A stretch of 64,000 bases of DNA from Laburnicola sp. R22_1 (Eukaryota; Ascomycota; Dothideomycetes; Pleosporales; Didymosphaeriaceae), in contig JACONQ010000001.1 of the NCBI GenBank assembly GCA_014281115.1, positions 4,526,001-4,590,000 of the forward strand, read 5' to 3'. The notes under the pieces were generated by a model. It saw only the letters and a list, made by a program, of their open reading frames with translations, ran no database searches and was not told the origin of the DNA. The first letter of the stretch is position 1, and each line of letters opens with the position of its first letter. The position numbers were made by a program, and so were the translations under genes. Below are positions 1 to 10,702 of this stretch, piece after piece.

Positions 1-820
1 CTTCGGCTTCCTTGGGATCCAAAAGAGGTGCGGCAGACTTTTCAGCACGATGAGATTCCCTTCGCAGTACGCACTGTGCTGTTTTGGGCTGCTTGAACGG
101 GTTTCGAGAGCGCAACGGTGAGGGAGGAGTAGGTGCAGCCGGGCGTTATAAAGAATGACGAGAGACGGAAGGTGCAGCATTGTGCTCGTGCGTTGTAGGA
201 TGCGTGCAGCGCTTACTCTTCCTACAACAGGTGACTTTCTACGTCAACCAGTGGACTCCACCAATAACAACACTACGAGAAATACATTAGGAACACAGGG
301 TGTTCACGTCGACGCGTCTTAACACGCCAGGCCGTGACGGGACGAACCGACGAACACCAAAAGCTTTTAAAGCAGACGAACAATCAAAGAGAAGAAGCAG
401 AAAGCAGAACGTTTGATGGAAAAACTATAAGTACTTGTTACTTCCAGTGCATTATCTTCTCATTGTGGTAATAGCGTCGCCATGCTCCTTCGTCCGAGTT
501 CTTCTCGTACATAAGGGACGTAACTCAGCTAACAAAAATGTCATAGATAGCACTTCGAAGCAATATATAATCGAGTAACAGAAGTGCATATATTTGTGCC
601 GATCTTGATGGCTCGGCGTAAGCAGAGTACCTCCAATCGGACAAGAACGCATATGGCCTGCACATGCATGCTCAGATATCTCAAGAACCTAGCAGTAGAT
701 CGAGTCGAGCTGGGAGCGGTGCCTAATCCGGTCGAACTCCCCCTCCGAGAAAAGAGGCGTAGCAAGCGATCCGCCTGACCCGCAATTGCTTTGCCACGAA
801 AGAACTTTGAGTTTAAACGA
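1..820. other. No gene recognised at left edge
   Basis: I see no protein family or convincing start in this stretch. A TATAAAG at 147-153 could belong to a promoter, but nothing supported follows it. The right end is the 3' flank of the minus-strand cupin gene. Confidence 0.4.
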
Positions 821-1411
821 TCATGCCCTTCCAGAAGGCTTCCATCCATCTGGAGCCAGCTCCGATGATACGAATCCCGGCGCAACTGCGCATAAAGTTA
901 ACACTCACATCCTTTTTATCATCAAGAGAATGAATTACGTACCAGTCGTCCCAACAAGTGTCCAGTTGCCTAGACTCCTCGCGCTCTGCCACTCATCCCT
1001 TGCGATGACTACCTGCGGTCGCTCGTTGGCAAAAACATCCGGGCCGAGCGTAAACTTTCGCCAGGGCTGGCCGTCATCGTGAGATAACGACAGGACCAAC
1101 GGTGCTCCTGCGTAATAGTGCCATACTTCAGCAGCGTCGACGCGGTGCCAGACTGAATCACCGGCGGAACCCTCGAGGAGATAGTAGATGGCTGTGCTAG
1201 CAGAGCAGTTCAAGCAGGGGATAGAGTAGGTGTCTTCGAAAGTCTCCACGAAATAGCCCTTCTCGTTGTTGATGCTCATGTTGAGCTTCTGCACTACTTC
1301 CTGAGCTGAGCGATCGTTGATGCTGACAGGTTGGTAGGGACTGGAAATGACTGTGCCGGCAGTGGACAGGAGCAGCAATGCCGCGCGCACGTAACAAGAA
1401 AAAATCAGCAT
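821..1411 (-). CDS. Secreted DUF985 cupin-like protein
   Basis: Predicted 177-residue protein of the DUF985 (cupin_5) family, a single beta-barrel fold of unproven function. Exon 1 is 1411-943, a 57-bp intron (GTACGT...CAG) covers 942-886, and exon 2 is 885-821, ending in TGA. The first 20 or so residues (MLIFSCYVRAALLLLSTAG) form a hydrophobic signal peptide, so the product is probably secreted. The body shows the family's core: the KGYFVETF strand, AIYYLLEG, VWHRVDAAEVWHYYAG and ERPQVV. The exon-2 residues VAPGF and DGWKP match the C-terminus of the paralogue that starts at 1655, which supports the splice model. That neighbour is divergent and lacks the signal peptide. The ATG at 1411 was chosen because the frame upstream starts from CTG/TTG-type codons and runs through a TA-rich promoter. 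Confidence 0.85.
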
Positions 1412-1654
1412 CGTAGTCTTGTGGAGGGATAAGCATCTTAGTCTTGTTGAGGGATAAGTATTGTGATATATATATATATATACACTGAGCTGCAACGGCT
1501 AGGTTAGCCCCACTTTATAGGCAACAGCTAACGACTTCGTTCACGCTGACGTTATTGGCTTCCTTTGACCACTCTGGTCCTACATAAACGACGGCATCAC
1601 TTCCCCTCAAATTTTCAACAACCCAAGAGCCCGTTCATAATTTTGGAATTCGCA
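1412..1654. promoter_or_regulatory. Shared divergent promoter of two DUF985 genes
   Basis: The 243-bp interval separates two head-to-head paralogues. It contains an alternating TA run at about 1466-1484, a plausible TATA region for the minus-strand gene, and a near-duplicated segment (tagtcttgtggagggataag and its variant) at about 1415-1454 in that gene's 5' leader. Confidence 0.45.
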
Positions 1655-2187
1655 ATGGCATCCTCCTCCAGCATAGCCGCCAAATCAGCCCAAGACATCA
1701 TCACAGAACTAAAGATGAAGCCGCATCCAGAGAAAGGCTTCTTCACCGAGACATTTCGCGACTCAGCGACTGATTCTACGGGCCGCCCGCACAGCACCCA
1801 GATTTACTACCTTCTTGAAGGCGCGACGGGACTCTCGCACTGGCACCGCGTCACCGATGCCGTCGAAGTTTGGCACTATTATGCCGGTGCGCCGCTGCAG
1901 CTATCGCTGTCATGGAACGACGGCAAGCCTGTCCGCGACCTTGTGCTGGGTACCGATCTTTGGGCTGTGAGTCCACGGCCCTTATCCAACTGCGCTCACA
2001 ATGGAAATGCGGACTTCTGACTTCTGAGCTGCAGGGAGAACGGCCTCAGATTGTTGTTGAGCGGGGAGAGTGGCAGCATGCGCAGAGTCTGGGTGGCTGG
2101 ACGCTCGTTGGGTGCACCGTGTCGCCGGGGTTTACCATGGAGAGCTTCGACATGGCGAAGGCGGGCTGGGAACCCAAAGGTGCCTAA
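1655..2187 (+). CDS. DUF985 cupin-like protein (intracellular paralogue)
   Basis: Predicted 154-residue DUF985 (cupin_5) protein. Exon 1 is 1655-1966, the intron 1967-2034 (68 bp, GTGAGT...CAG), and exon 2 2035-2187. Signature segments are KGFFTETF, TQIYYLLEG, HWHRV, EVWHYYAGAPL, GERPQIVVERGEW and WTLVGCTVSPGF. No signal peptide is present: the protein starts MASSSSIAAKSAQDII, close to the usual start of the family. The intron sits at a different place from that of the divergent paralogue (821-1411), so the duplication is not recent. The histidines and glutamate of the barrel (HWHRV, EVWHYY) are intact, so a metal- or ligand-binding cupin site is possible. The biochemical role of this family is unknown to me. 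Confidence 0.87.
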
Positions 2188-2834
2188 GTCGCCGGGAGGC
2201 TGCTTCAATCGAGTGAGCGGGACTACATTCAGCGCTGGATAGTTCGGAGGTGGCATGTGAGTACGCGAGGTCAGCCATTCGCGGCAAGCGACGGGTAATA
2301 ATCAATTCATTCGTGCAGTCAGCTTAAACGATCGACACCAACACCTCCAGTGAAGCAACCTGCAACATTTTTAAAGCCGCAAAACGACGCGCGGCGAAAC
2401 GGCATTGCAGCTTTTGTCCGGCCTGATGTCAACTAACTCCCGCCTTTTACATTCTCATACGCAAATGGGAACTTATTTCTTCTACTTTCGGACTCCGGCT
2501 TGGGCGCGTACAAGCTCAGTGGGTTACTCAATCACTATACGGTTAGCATCTTTAGGAAGCGAAACAGCACACACGACACAGAAACTCGCAACCAGTGCCA
2601 GAATTACGCGCCATGAAGATAATCCCCGCAGATTATGATGCAACTTACAAATAGCAGGGAGAATTTTCAAACCATTCGTCGATCCAAGGCATCTATCCCA
2701 TAACGCCGCTCAAAATCTAAACTAAAACAACAACAAGTACGCCTGGGGTATCTCAACTAATTGTACAAACTGAGACGCAAAAGGAAAAAAAAGGAAAAAA
2801 GAATAGCCCGATGGGTTCAAGCCCTCCATTCAGT
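2188..2834. other. Intergenic, no gene seen
   Basis: 3' flanks of two convergent genes. No supported coding frame or RNA gene. Confidence 0.5.
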
Positions 2835-4460
2835 CTACAACTCCGGCAGCTCAATATCAACAGACCCGTTCTCCCCTCTCCCCCCTGCCTCTTCTCCAGC
2901 ATTCCCCTTCTTCCCCGCCTTACCCTCCCTAATCTCCGCCAGCTCAGCCGCAAACCGACTCCTCTTCCGAATCTGCGGCCCTTTGTAGTAGAACACCCAC
3001 ACCGGCACACAGAACAAGACAGCCAGCCCAAACAGCAGGAGCTGCGAGTTCTTGATACCGAGGTTGTGGTACATCCTCCCCGTATACAGGGCGCACATGC
3101 CAGCCAGGAAGTCGCGCGCGAAGCCGTTGCCGCCCGTCGCGGAGGCCGCAAACTCACCGTAGCTAGCGACCATGTAGTCGATGGTGGCGTAGTAGATGCT
3201 GAAGTTTGCCATGCCGATGAGGATGGAGAAGACCAGGATGCCAGACCAGTGGAGCGGAGGGGCTGAGACGAAGGCGGTGCCGAGGATACCCACGGGGAGG
3301 AGAACTACCTGAAAGAGGAGCCACCAGAGGCGCGATTCGGGCTGGAGGACCTCGCCTTTGCGGCGGCGGTGCTCGTGGCGCGCGACGACGGGGAAGAAGG
3401 ATAGGTAGGCGATGATGTACGATGCGGCGAGGGGGATGAGCGCGAGACTGATCTGCGTAGGCGTGAAGTCCCACTGTGCGAAGACGTAGCCGTAGCTCTC
3501 GAGGAAGGAGAAGATGAGAGCGTCAGCGAAGCCGCTCAGCAGCGAGAGGAAGAGGACGATGGGCTCCGTGAACAGCATCCTGTACGGCCTCCACATGGTA
3601 TCGGCTACCTTTTTGAGCTCGAAGCGCTGGTACCATTTCTTGTTCCAGTTTACCGCTTCGGTCGGCCCGTACACGGCTTCGCCTTGCTTGCGGAGCTTCT
3701 TCGCCAGTTGGTCCAGCATCGTGGTTGCGCGCGTTTCCTTCGCGGCGAAGAAGTGGACTGCCTGCGTGCCGACGCTGAAGATCAGCTGGATCCAGAAGTT
3801 CCAGCGCCACGAGAGGAGCTGTTGGATTGGGCCGCCGCAAATTCCGCCGATGACAGCACCCAGGCAGCTCCAGAGACTGGCCCATAGGACAGCGTGCTGC
3901 TGTCCTTCCGACGAGAACATGTCGGCCACCATGCCCATGGTGACGGATCCACCCGCAGACAACAAGCCCCCGAGAACACGACCCGCGATAACGCCGCCAA
4001 ACGAAGGCGACAAAGCGCAGACGAGGATCGAGACATTGACCCCGACCAGACTCGCCTGCATGATGACCCAGCGGCCGAGTTCTTCAGACCACGGCGCCCA
4101 TAGCTCGCAGCCGAAGGCGTACGGGACGAGGAAGGCCACCATGCCCATGCGGGCGTTATCGATGCCGAAGTGCGAGTTCAGCGGCTCCACGGCGTTGGAG
4201 TAGATTGCCGCGTTGAAATTCATGGACGTCTGACAGAGGGCGACGACCGTGAGGAGGGTCCATTTCTTCCGGGCGGACCAGGCGTAGGCGGTTTTCTCGA
4301 TGAAATTGTCTTCTTCGAGAACACGTTTGCCGTTGACGTGAGTGGGGAGGGAGTCGGTGGTCGAGCTGGCATTGAGCTTGGGCTCGGCGTTGGCTTTGGC
4401 GTTGGACTTGGGGGGCGCTGGCGATGATAGCGCAGGTGCTGCTGACTGCGAGCGAGACAT
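2835..4460 (-). CDS. MFS transporter, DHA1-type drug/metabolite efflux
   Basis: Single-exon gene for a 541-residue major facilitator superfamily protein, the usual length for fungal DHA1 H+ antiporters. A Ser/Ala/Pro-rich cytosolic N-terminus of about 85 residues precedes about 12 hydrophobic segments. The first TM begins near KKWTLLTVVALCQTSMNFNA; the loop after TM2 carries EELGRWVIM in place of the usual G-x3-DRxGRR motif A; GRVLGGLLSAGGSVTMGMVAD is the TM4-5 region; and a long cytosolic loop (AKKLRKQGEAVYGPTEAVNW) lies between TM6 and TM7. The C-terminal tail is charged and low in complexity. ATG 4460 is preferred; the in-frame Thr/His-rich extension upstream looks like leader sequence. 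It sits 27 kb from the polyketide cluster, so a role there is not supported. Substrate unknown; plasma membrane expected. Confidence 0.9.
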   Translation of the reverse strand: MSRSQSAAPALSSPAPPKSNAKANAEPKLNASSTTDSLPTHVNGKRVLEEDNFIEKTAYAWSARKKWTLLTVVALCQTSMNFNAAIYSNAVEPLNSHFGIDNARMGMVAFLVPYAFGCELWAPWSEELGRWVIMQASLVGVNVSILVCALSPSFGGVIAGRVLGGLLSAGGSVTMGMVADMFSSEGQQHAVLWASLWSCLGAVIGGICGGPIQQLLSWRWNFWIQLIFSVGTQAVHFFAAKETRATTMLDQLAKKLRKQGEAVYGPTEAVNWNKKWYQRFELKKVADTMWRPYRMLFTEPIVLFLSLLSGFADALIFSFLESYGYVFAQWDFTPTQISLALIPLAASYIIAYLSFFPVVARHEHRRRKGEVLQPESRLWWLLFQVVLLPVGILGTAFVSAPPLHWSGILVFSILIGMANFSIYYATIDYMVASYGEFAASATGGNGFARDFLAGMCALYTGRMYHNLGIKNSQLLLFGLAVLFCVPVWVFYYKGPQIRKRSRFAAELAEIREGKAGKKGNAGEEAGGRGENGSVDIELPEL

Positions 4461-5939
4461 GGTGAGTGAATGTTGGTGAATGTGGATGGTGGTGGTTGTA
4501 GTAGTAGTAAGAGATGGTGCTGGAAGTAGTAAGAGGTGGTGGAGGTAGTTGGTAGTGGCATCCAGATTTGCCTTCCCCAACCTTCGTACCCTCGACCTTT
4601 ATACCTACGCCCTCACCACCCCGCCTCCGCCCGCCCACATCAAACCATAGAACTAATTCCCCTCCCTAGCCGAATACAATCCACCAGGGCTAATGAATCC
4701 ATCAATCACATGATACCCTCGGAAGTCCGCCCCTGCACCATGGTTCGCCCTCTCCATCGCGGCTCCCCACCAAAATCCCCGCTTAGCCACACGCTCCTGA
4801 CCATCTGGCTTCGCCGTTCCTGCGTCTCCCCATGGGGAGGGGGAATGTGCGTGATTGTAGTTTGAGAGAACGAAATAGATAGCAGTGCGTCTATGCGATA
4901 TGCGTTTGGAGGTGGACGCAGAGGTAGATGTGTCTCTACTTCAAGCAGCCCTGGAAAATACTGGAATGCGTAATACGCAAATCACCTGCATCTCACCAAG
5001 CCAACTTCCTGCCCCAGAGAACCGTGGCACATGCATTTATACATGCAACTGACCAGCCAGACTGCACAGCGCAGACTAGAATAACACTCCCTCTATGCAT
5101 GTGTTGCCCAAGTATACATAGCATACAACACGCCAGCACAAATCAGAAGCCAACTGCCTCCCTCTACGCATGTGTTACCCACTCACAAACCGCACCGCCT
5201 CCCCCCCCTCCCTCCCTTTCCCAACTACACCACCCTCCTACCCATGTATCTGCCTATCCATCCACACACGCTACACTCCCTCCCCCCTTCCATCCCGCTA
5301 GCACCCCGTACCCCTACTCTCCTCCCTCCCTCCGCCTCCGACCTCTCACCAATAAACCCACCTTCCCACAAGCACAGGCACACGCGCAGAAAATCTATCT
5401 CAGCCCTACCCTGCACACAACCACCCACCCCCACAACCCCCACGCAAAGAAGAACAAACCCCACAAAACCACCTTCCTCAAGACCCAATCCATGTAAATA
5501 TAAAATATAGCTACCTTCCTAAAACAATTCCATCCATCTACTCTAGACGAAACTAAACTACCACCCTATCCACTCTCTCGGTGCACATCATGTGTAGTTA
5601 CGTGTAGATAGATATACATCTCTCCCCCCTCTCTCTGTGCGTACATACATCACCCCAGGAAACAGGCCAACATTTATATTTCCTAAACTGACATGCACGC
5701 CATGCACGCCATCCACCACCCCGACTTCCTCGTGCGCCGCCCCATCGCCCTATAGTGTAGGAACCCACATCGCCCATGGCGCAAGCGCAGAAGAGGGGGT
5801 AAGATTCATCCAGCACCAGGGAATACATTGATTGTATGTTTTACCATCATCCTATCGATTCAGATGGCCAGAAAAAGAAAAATCTCCAAACACCATCATA
5901 CCTCGTAACCCGCACCACCCACCCCATCCATCCCATCCA
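4461..5939. other. Long pyrimidine-rich intergenic region
   Basis: About 1.5 kb without a supported gene, strongly C/T/A-rich on the plus strand (many ccctccc and cacccc runs), including CATGCACGC units at about 5693-5712. It contains the MFS promoter and the 3' flank of the HAUS6 gene. The open frames here are compositional. Confidence 0.5.
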
Positions 5940-8398
5940 TCACCCAAACACCCTCCCCCTCCCCACCCTCCTCGACGGACTCATCTCCCACTCCCGCTCA
6001 AACCCCCCCTCCCCACCATCCTCCTCAACATCCACATCCCCAAGATCCACCCCTGTAACCCCCTCCTCAAACCCCCCCCCCTCCTCCCCCACAACAGGGG
6101 TCCCAAAAACAGGACTCGTCGCAATCTTCGGCCGACTCTTAAACACCCTCTCATAATCCACATCATCGCTAAACAAATCCTCCTTCGGCGTCTTTTCCCC
6201 GCTTCCCGCCTCCTCAATCACATACGTCGATTTGCGGCCCGCAGGCGTGTTGAACTGGTTAACGGGGTAGAGCGACTGGCGAGCTGAGGATTTGCGTTTT
6301 TCCTTGGGGGCGAGCGAGGCGCGCGGCTGGGACGTCATGGCCGCCATGCTGAGGCGCGTGCGTTCGAGGAGGGAGGCGCGGCCGTCGAGTTGCGTCGTGT
6401 CTACCGTAGGGGGCTCGGGGAGAGGGGGGGATGGGAGGGCGGGTGATTCGGGGACGGGGTCGAAGCTGCTGGTGCGTACCATGGACATGCGGGTGCGCTC
6501 CATGAGGGATAGACGTGGGTGGGGTTTCTTGACGGGCGAAGGGGTGGCGTCGCCAATGGTCGAGACGATTTGCGCGGCCAGTGCTTCTTCGGCGCTGAGA
6601 GACGGGGGCTCGAGGACGGGGGGTTCGGATGGGAGGTAAGAGCTGGGTGGCGGTGGCGAGGGTGAGGGTGAGGGTGGCTCGAAGGGACGCGGAGCTTGTT
6701 CAGGCTCCATGTGTGTTATCTCAGGGTAAGTACGAACGAAGCCAGTCGACGGGGGAGTGTCGGCATCATGGTAAATGGGCTCAATTTCGGTAGCCTGTCC
6801 CATCGGCGATTCAATAGTCTGGGAGGTAGACGCAGCAGTAGGGAAAGTAGACGCCTGTCCGACCAAAGTCGCTTCTGAATCTATGGGCGTAGCCAGCGGA
6901 GGCTCCTCATGTCGTATCTGTACTGTGGGCACCACATCTACAGACCTCTTTTTCGACGGCAGCACCGGCGTTGTAGTTTCAGAAAGACTAGGGACCTTCT
7001 TGGGCATCGCGTCTGAGCGAGACTTCCTATGTCGCACTGGCGGGCGTGAAATGTCGAACGAAGAGCCGCGGCGTACCGGCGGTGCAGTAGAAGCGTGGTT
7101 GTATCTCGCTGAAGCTGCCCGCGACAGTTCATCGTCCATGGCGAACAAAATGTCTTGAAATTCGGAAGGCAACTCCCGCCGTTTTACAGACTCGCTTTCA
7201 GGTATTTTGGAGGGCAGCTGGAGTGGTAGATGGGCATCGAACCTGAATTCTTTCATGGAAGCTGGAGCTCTCCTCGGCTTCTCTTCTGTGGCGGCTACCT
7301 CCTTTTGCATCTTTTCCTGGAAGTCTTTCCACTTCTGTAGCCTCGCCTGCTGTTCCTCGACCCTGGACTGCAGGCTTTCCAGCAAGCCGACTTCTGGCAC
7401 AGCATCCTCGAGGCGGCCGCCCTGCTCAACGACCTGCCATACCCTCTTGAACGAACTGTTTAAGAAGGCAGCATCCGTCTGAATGTTGCCGCCGTGCAAC
7501 ATGACGTCCAGCCATCTCTGGTCGCCAATCCAATTGTCCCTCAACTGTTTCTTGATTGCATCGGCCTCCTTTTGTGGAATAGCGGGCTTGTGGGATCGGG
7601 GCGTCGCTGCGCATTTCCGTATTCGTTGGTTGATGTCGTCGGCCTTGGCATCCAGCAGGTCCCCAAAGTCAGCAAACTTCCTCCTCTTCTCTTCCTTTTT
7701 TCGGAGTATGTTGGTGAGCGCTGCCTTGTGTGCAATGGCCAGGGGCAACAGGGAAGCTTGCGCTTGGCCCGACAGTGAAGTCGCGGTGGCCAGCTGGCGC
7801 GCAGCAGCCGGCCTGGTCGCGGGCTTCGGTTGGGACGCCAGCACCTTCCTCAAGACGATGGCAGAGAACAAGGCCAGGACCTCGAAGAATTTGTCGCCCT
7901 TGCACTCATCCAACATGGTCTTCCGGAGCACCGCCTCTCGACCCAAAAAGCCATCTTTCTTCAGTGCGTCCAACGAGCGGTGAAGCGCGATGCGGAGGTT
8001 GCGGGATTGCAGCGGTTCGAGGGGCGGGAAGAAGGGCTGCAGCTTCTGTTGGGAGTCTCAGTGTTGTGCCCTCATCCAGAGCGGTTCCAGACGCCTACCT
8101 GGCTCGTCTCGGCGGGGTCCCATATCTCGAACAGGCGGAAGAGGGCCCACTCAGTGGCTGCGATGCGCTGCTTCTGGTCGGCGCTCTTTGCGGAAAATGT
8201 TTGCACGGCGATGTTTGGCCAGTCCGGCCGCCGGTCCAGGTCCAGCAGGCGCAGATTGGAGACAAAGAGGCTGATGTCGGAGGGCGGCAGCGGATTGCTC
8301 ACGGCGGGCTTGCTGTTTGTTTTGACGGACACGCTGCGGGCGAGACCGGTCGTGGAGGCGCCCGATGTGGTGGACGTTTGCGAGATGGCGCGTGACAT
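5940..8398 (-). CDS. HAUS augmin-like complex subunit 6 homologue
   Basis: Predicted 801-residue protein. Exon 1 is 8398-8099, the 53-bp intron 8098-8046 (GTAGGC...CAG), and exon 2 8045-5940. The N-terminal 250 residues match the HAUS6_N domain: DISLFVSNLRLLDLDRRPDWP, then ATEWALFRLFEIWDP, and across the splice LQPFFPPLEPLQSRNLRIAL, RSLDALKKDGFLGREAVLRK and CKGDKFFEVLALFSAIVLR. A charged, likely coiled segment follows (about residues 180-330). The C-terminal half is disordered, rich in Pro/Ser/Glu, with repeated SLMERTRMSM/SLLERTRLSM motifs. The augmin complex recruits gamma-tubulin to spindle microtubules for branching nucleation. The splice restores a contiguous conserved block, so the model is well supported. 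It is divergent from the HD-domain gene at 8755. Confidence 0.85.
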
Positions 8399-8754
8399 GG
8401 TCTGGGTGCATGTATATAACGAGACGGGCGCATCGTTCAGCCGCGCAGACACGGCAATCGACCTTCGTGACGCTCCTGCACACAACCCTGTGCCTGTACG
8501 TACCTGCCTGTGCCTGTGTTCCTGGGTCGCAGCTGCCAAAACAACGCCAAGTGGCTATCCCCTATTGAGCCTAGCACAGCCGTGGACGAGGTTCGCACAC
8601 TGCACCACGACAACAAACTGCCAACATCCATTCGCACTGCTCGTCGCGGGGCCGCTCCTCCTCCCTCTCGTCCTCCCTCTCGTCCCCCTTCTCTCTCCCG
8701 CCATTCCCCACCCTTTCACCACCCCTCACTCGGCTCCCCGCCCTCACCAGAGCC
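8399..8754. promoter_or_regulatory. Divergent promoter, HAUS6 / HD-domain gene
   Basis: A 356-bp gap between two oppositely oriented starts. It includes a cctgtgcctg-type short direct repeat (about 8487-8518) and a CT-rich run before the ATG at 8755. No specific site was identified. Confidence 0.4.
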
Positions 8755-9700
8755 ATGGCGACAGGGCGAGATGCCCCGCAGACCGCCGCCAAAGACACCC
8801 CCCACGGCGCCGGACACGAGACGGAACACAGGCCGCGCACCGCCGACGAGAGCACACAGACCAGTGGCCTCTCCGAGCCGCACGCGGGTGAATTGAACAA
8901 GGAAGAGGTGGAAACGCAAGAGCAGTGGTCGGTAGAGAGTGGTATGTCGTGAACGTGGAGCGCTGTCCGTATGCGACACCTTCTCTCCTGTTTTATGCCC
9001 GCCAGTACCTTTTCCTAACAACTCGCCAGTACTATCCGAAATCACGGCGCGCTATCCCGAGAGCACCAACTCACCCGTGCCCTTCTTCCACCTCCTCGAG
9101 CGCCTCAAGACGACCAAGCGCGCAGGATGGCGCCGCTTCGGCATTGAGCATTGCGAATCCATCTCGGACCACATGTACCGCATGAGCATCATCACCATGA
9201 TGGCGCCCCCCTCCATCTCGTCCAAGCTAGACATCCTCAAGTGCTGCCGCATGGCGCTGATTCACGACATGGCCGAGTCGCTGGTGGGCGACATCACACC
9301 CGTCGACAATGTCTCCAAGACGGAGAAGAGCAGACGCGAGTCGGAGACGATGGACTACATATGCACCAATCTGCTGGCCAAGTTCAACGGCGGCATCAAC
9401 GGCAAGGAGCTGCGCGCCATCTGGCAGGAGTACGAGGACAGCGAGACGCTCGAGAGCCAGTTTGTGCATGACGTGGACAAGGTCGAGCTGATCTCACAAA
9501 TGGTCGAGTACGAGCGACAGTGGAAGGGCGAGAAAGACCTCGGCGAGTTCACGTGGGTGACCAAGAAGATCCAGTCCAAGGAGGTAAAGGCTTGGTCAGA
9601 CCAGCTGCTCTGGGAGCGCTTGCAGATGTGGCAGGACTTTGGCAAGGAGCCAAGCTGGGCCGCCGACACAAAACCGCAGTCGGAGCCTGCAATCTCCTAG
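8755..9700 (+). CDS. HD-domain 5'-deoxynucleotidase (HDDC2/YGK1-like)
   Basis: Predicted 285-residue protein. Exon 1 is 8755-8941, the intron 8942-9029 (88 bp, GTATGT...CAG), and exon 2 9030-9700. The metal-binding HD signature is complete: H in GIEHCESISDHMYRM, the HD pair in ALIHDMAESLVGDITP, and the distal D in FVHDVDKVELISQM. The family (HDDC2, yeast Ygk1, bacterial YfbR) dephosphorylates deoxyribonucleoside 5'-monophosphates. The first 70 residues are polar and poorly conserved. The C-terminal WERLQMWQDFGKEP region is typical of fungal members. It is likely a cytosolic housekeeping enzyme; the substrate is taken from the family. Confidence 0.9.
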
Positions 9701-10702
9701 AGGCGGAGTCGCGAGCAGAGGAGTACGGCAGTCGGTTGAGCCTGCATAGTCGCATGGCATTATGACGTAGAGGCGGGTGATTTTGGCGTTCAAGAAGGTA
9801 ATAGAAGTACGTCTTGCGGCTCTTGATATCCCTAGCATCAACAATGCGAAGTATTTTCCAATGCCGTCCCTTTTCCATTCCAACCACATCCACTCCTTTC
9901 AAGTCCGTTCGTCTCACATCCTATCCTGTCACGCACTCTCGCACCTTCGTTCTTCCCTTTCCGCCGACACGATTTCTCAGCGTTGACCGAAGTCCGGGCC
10001 TCGAGCGAAACCAGACGCCAAACATGTCCAAGAATCCATAATCTCCACACTTGTCTGGAACAGCGTGGTACATGGCTGAGATGTCGCAGCTTTCGTCGCC
10101 CGAACGCGTATGCGCTGATGCGAATGTCAGAAACCAGACACCTTGGTGTACTCGGAGAATTAAGCCTCGGACGATCGCTACGTAAGGGCCTGGATGCGCC
10201 AAGCGGGCCGCGGCTTAGCCCGATGGTGGTTGCTGCTTGGCCCGAAGGGCTCAAAGCCAACGTCCAGCCAATGTGCTCTGCACATTTTGTTTGATTCGCT
10301 CGGGATATAGATGTATGCTGGGGGGTTACGGATCTGGGTGGAAGGGGTGAGAGTGTTGGGTGGATTGGTCCGTCCTGGCGTACGCAACGCTCGCATTGGG
10401 CCGATCTGATGACGAAGTAAAACATGATGGAATTTGTTGGAGATTACTTGTCTAAGCCAGTGGAACGGACCAAGCAGCCAACCTGCATACTGATGATATT
10501 CCCCGATACACAGCGTACAGTCCACTCCCTCCTCCAGCCACCCATCCACCCACATGCTGACCGAACATCCACCATACCACCCGCACCCCCCTCTTCCACA
10601 TATACTTCCACATAAATCCTTTCCTCCGCTCTCCCAACACTCCTCCCCCTCTTTCCTACTACCCACACCCACGCCTCACCTCTATCGCGCGCCACCAAGA
10701 CC
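9701..10702. other. Intergenic, no gene seen
   Basis: About 1 kb with no supported coding frame. The last 150 bp before 10703 are very C-rich and likely contain the promoter of the secreted beta-propeller gene. Confidence 0.45.

Noticed and set aside
3514..4203. 229-codon plus-strand frame over the MFS gene
   Set aside because: It is antisense to a clear transporter, has no family features, and arises from codon bias.
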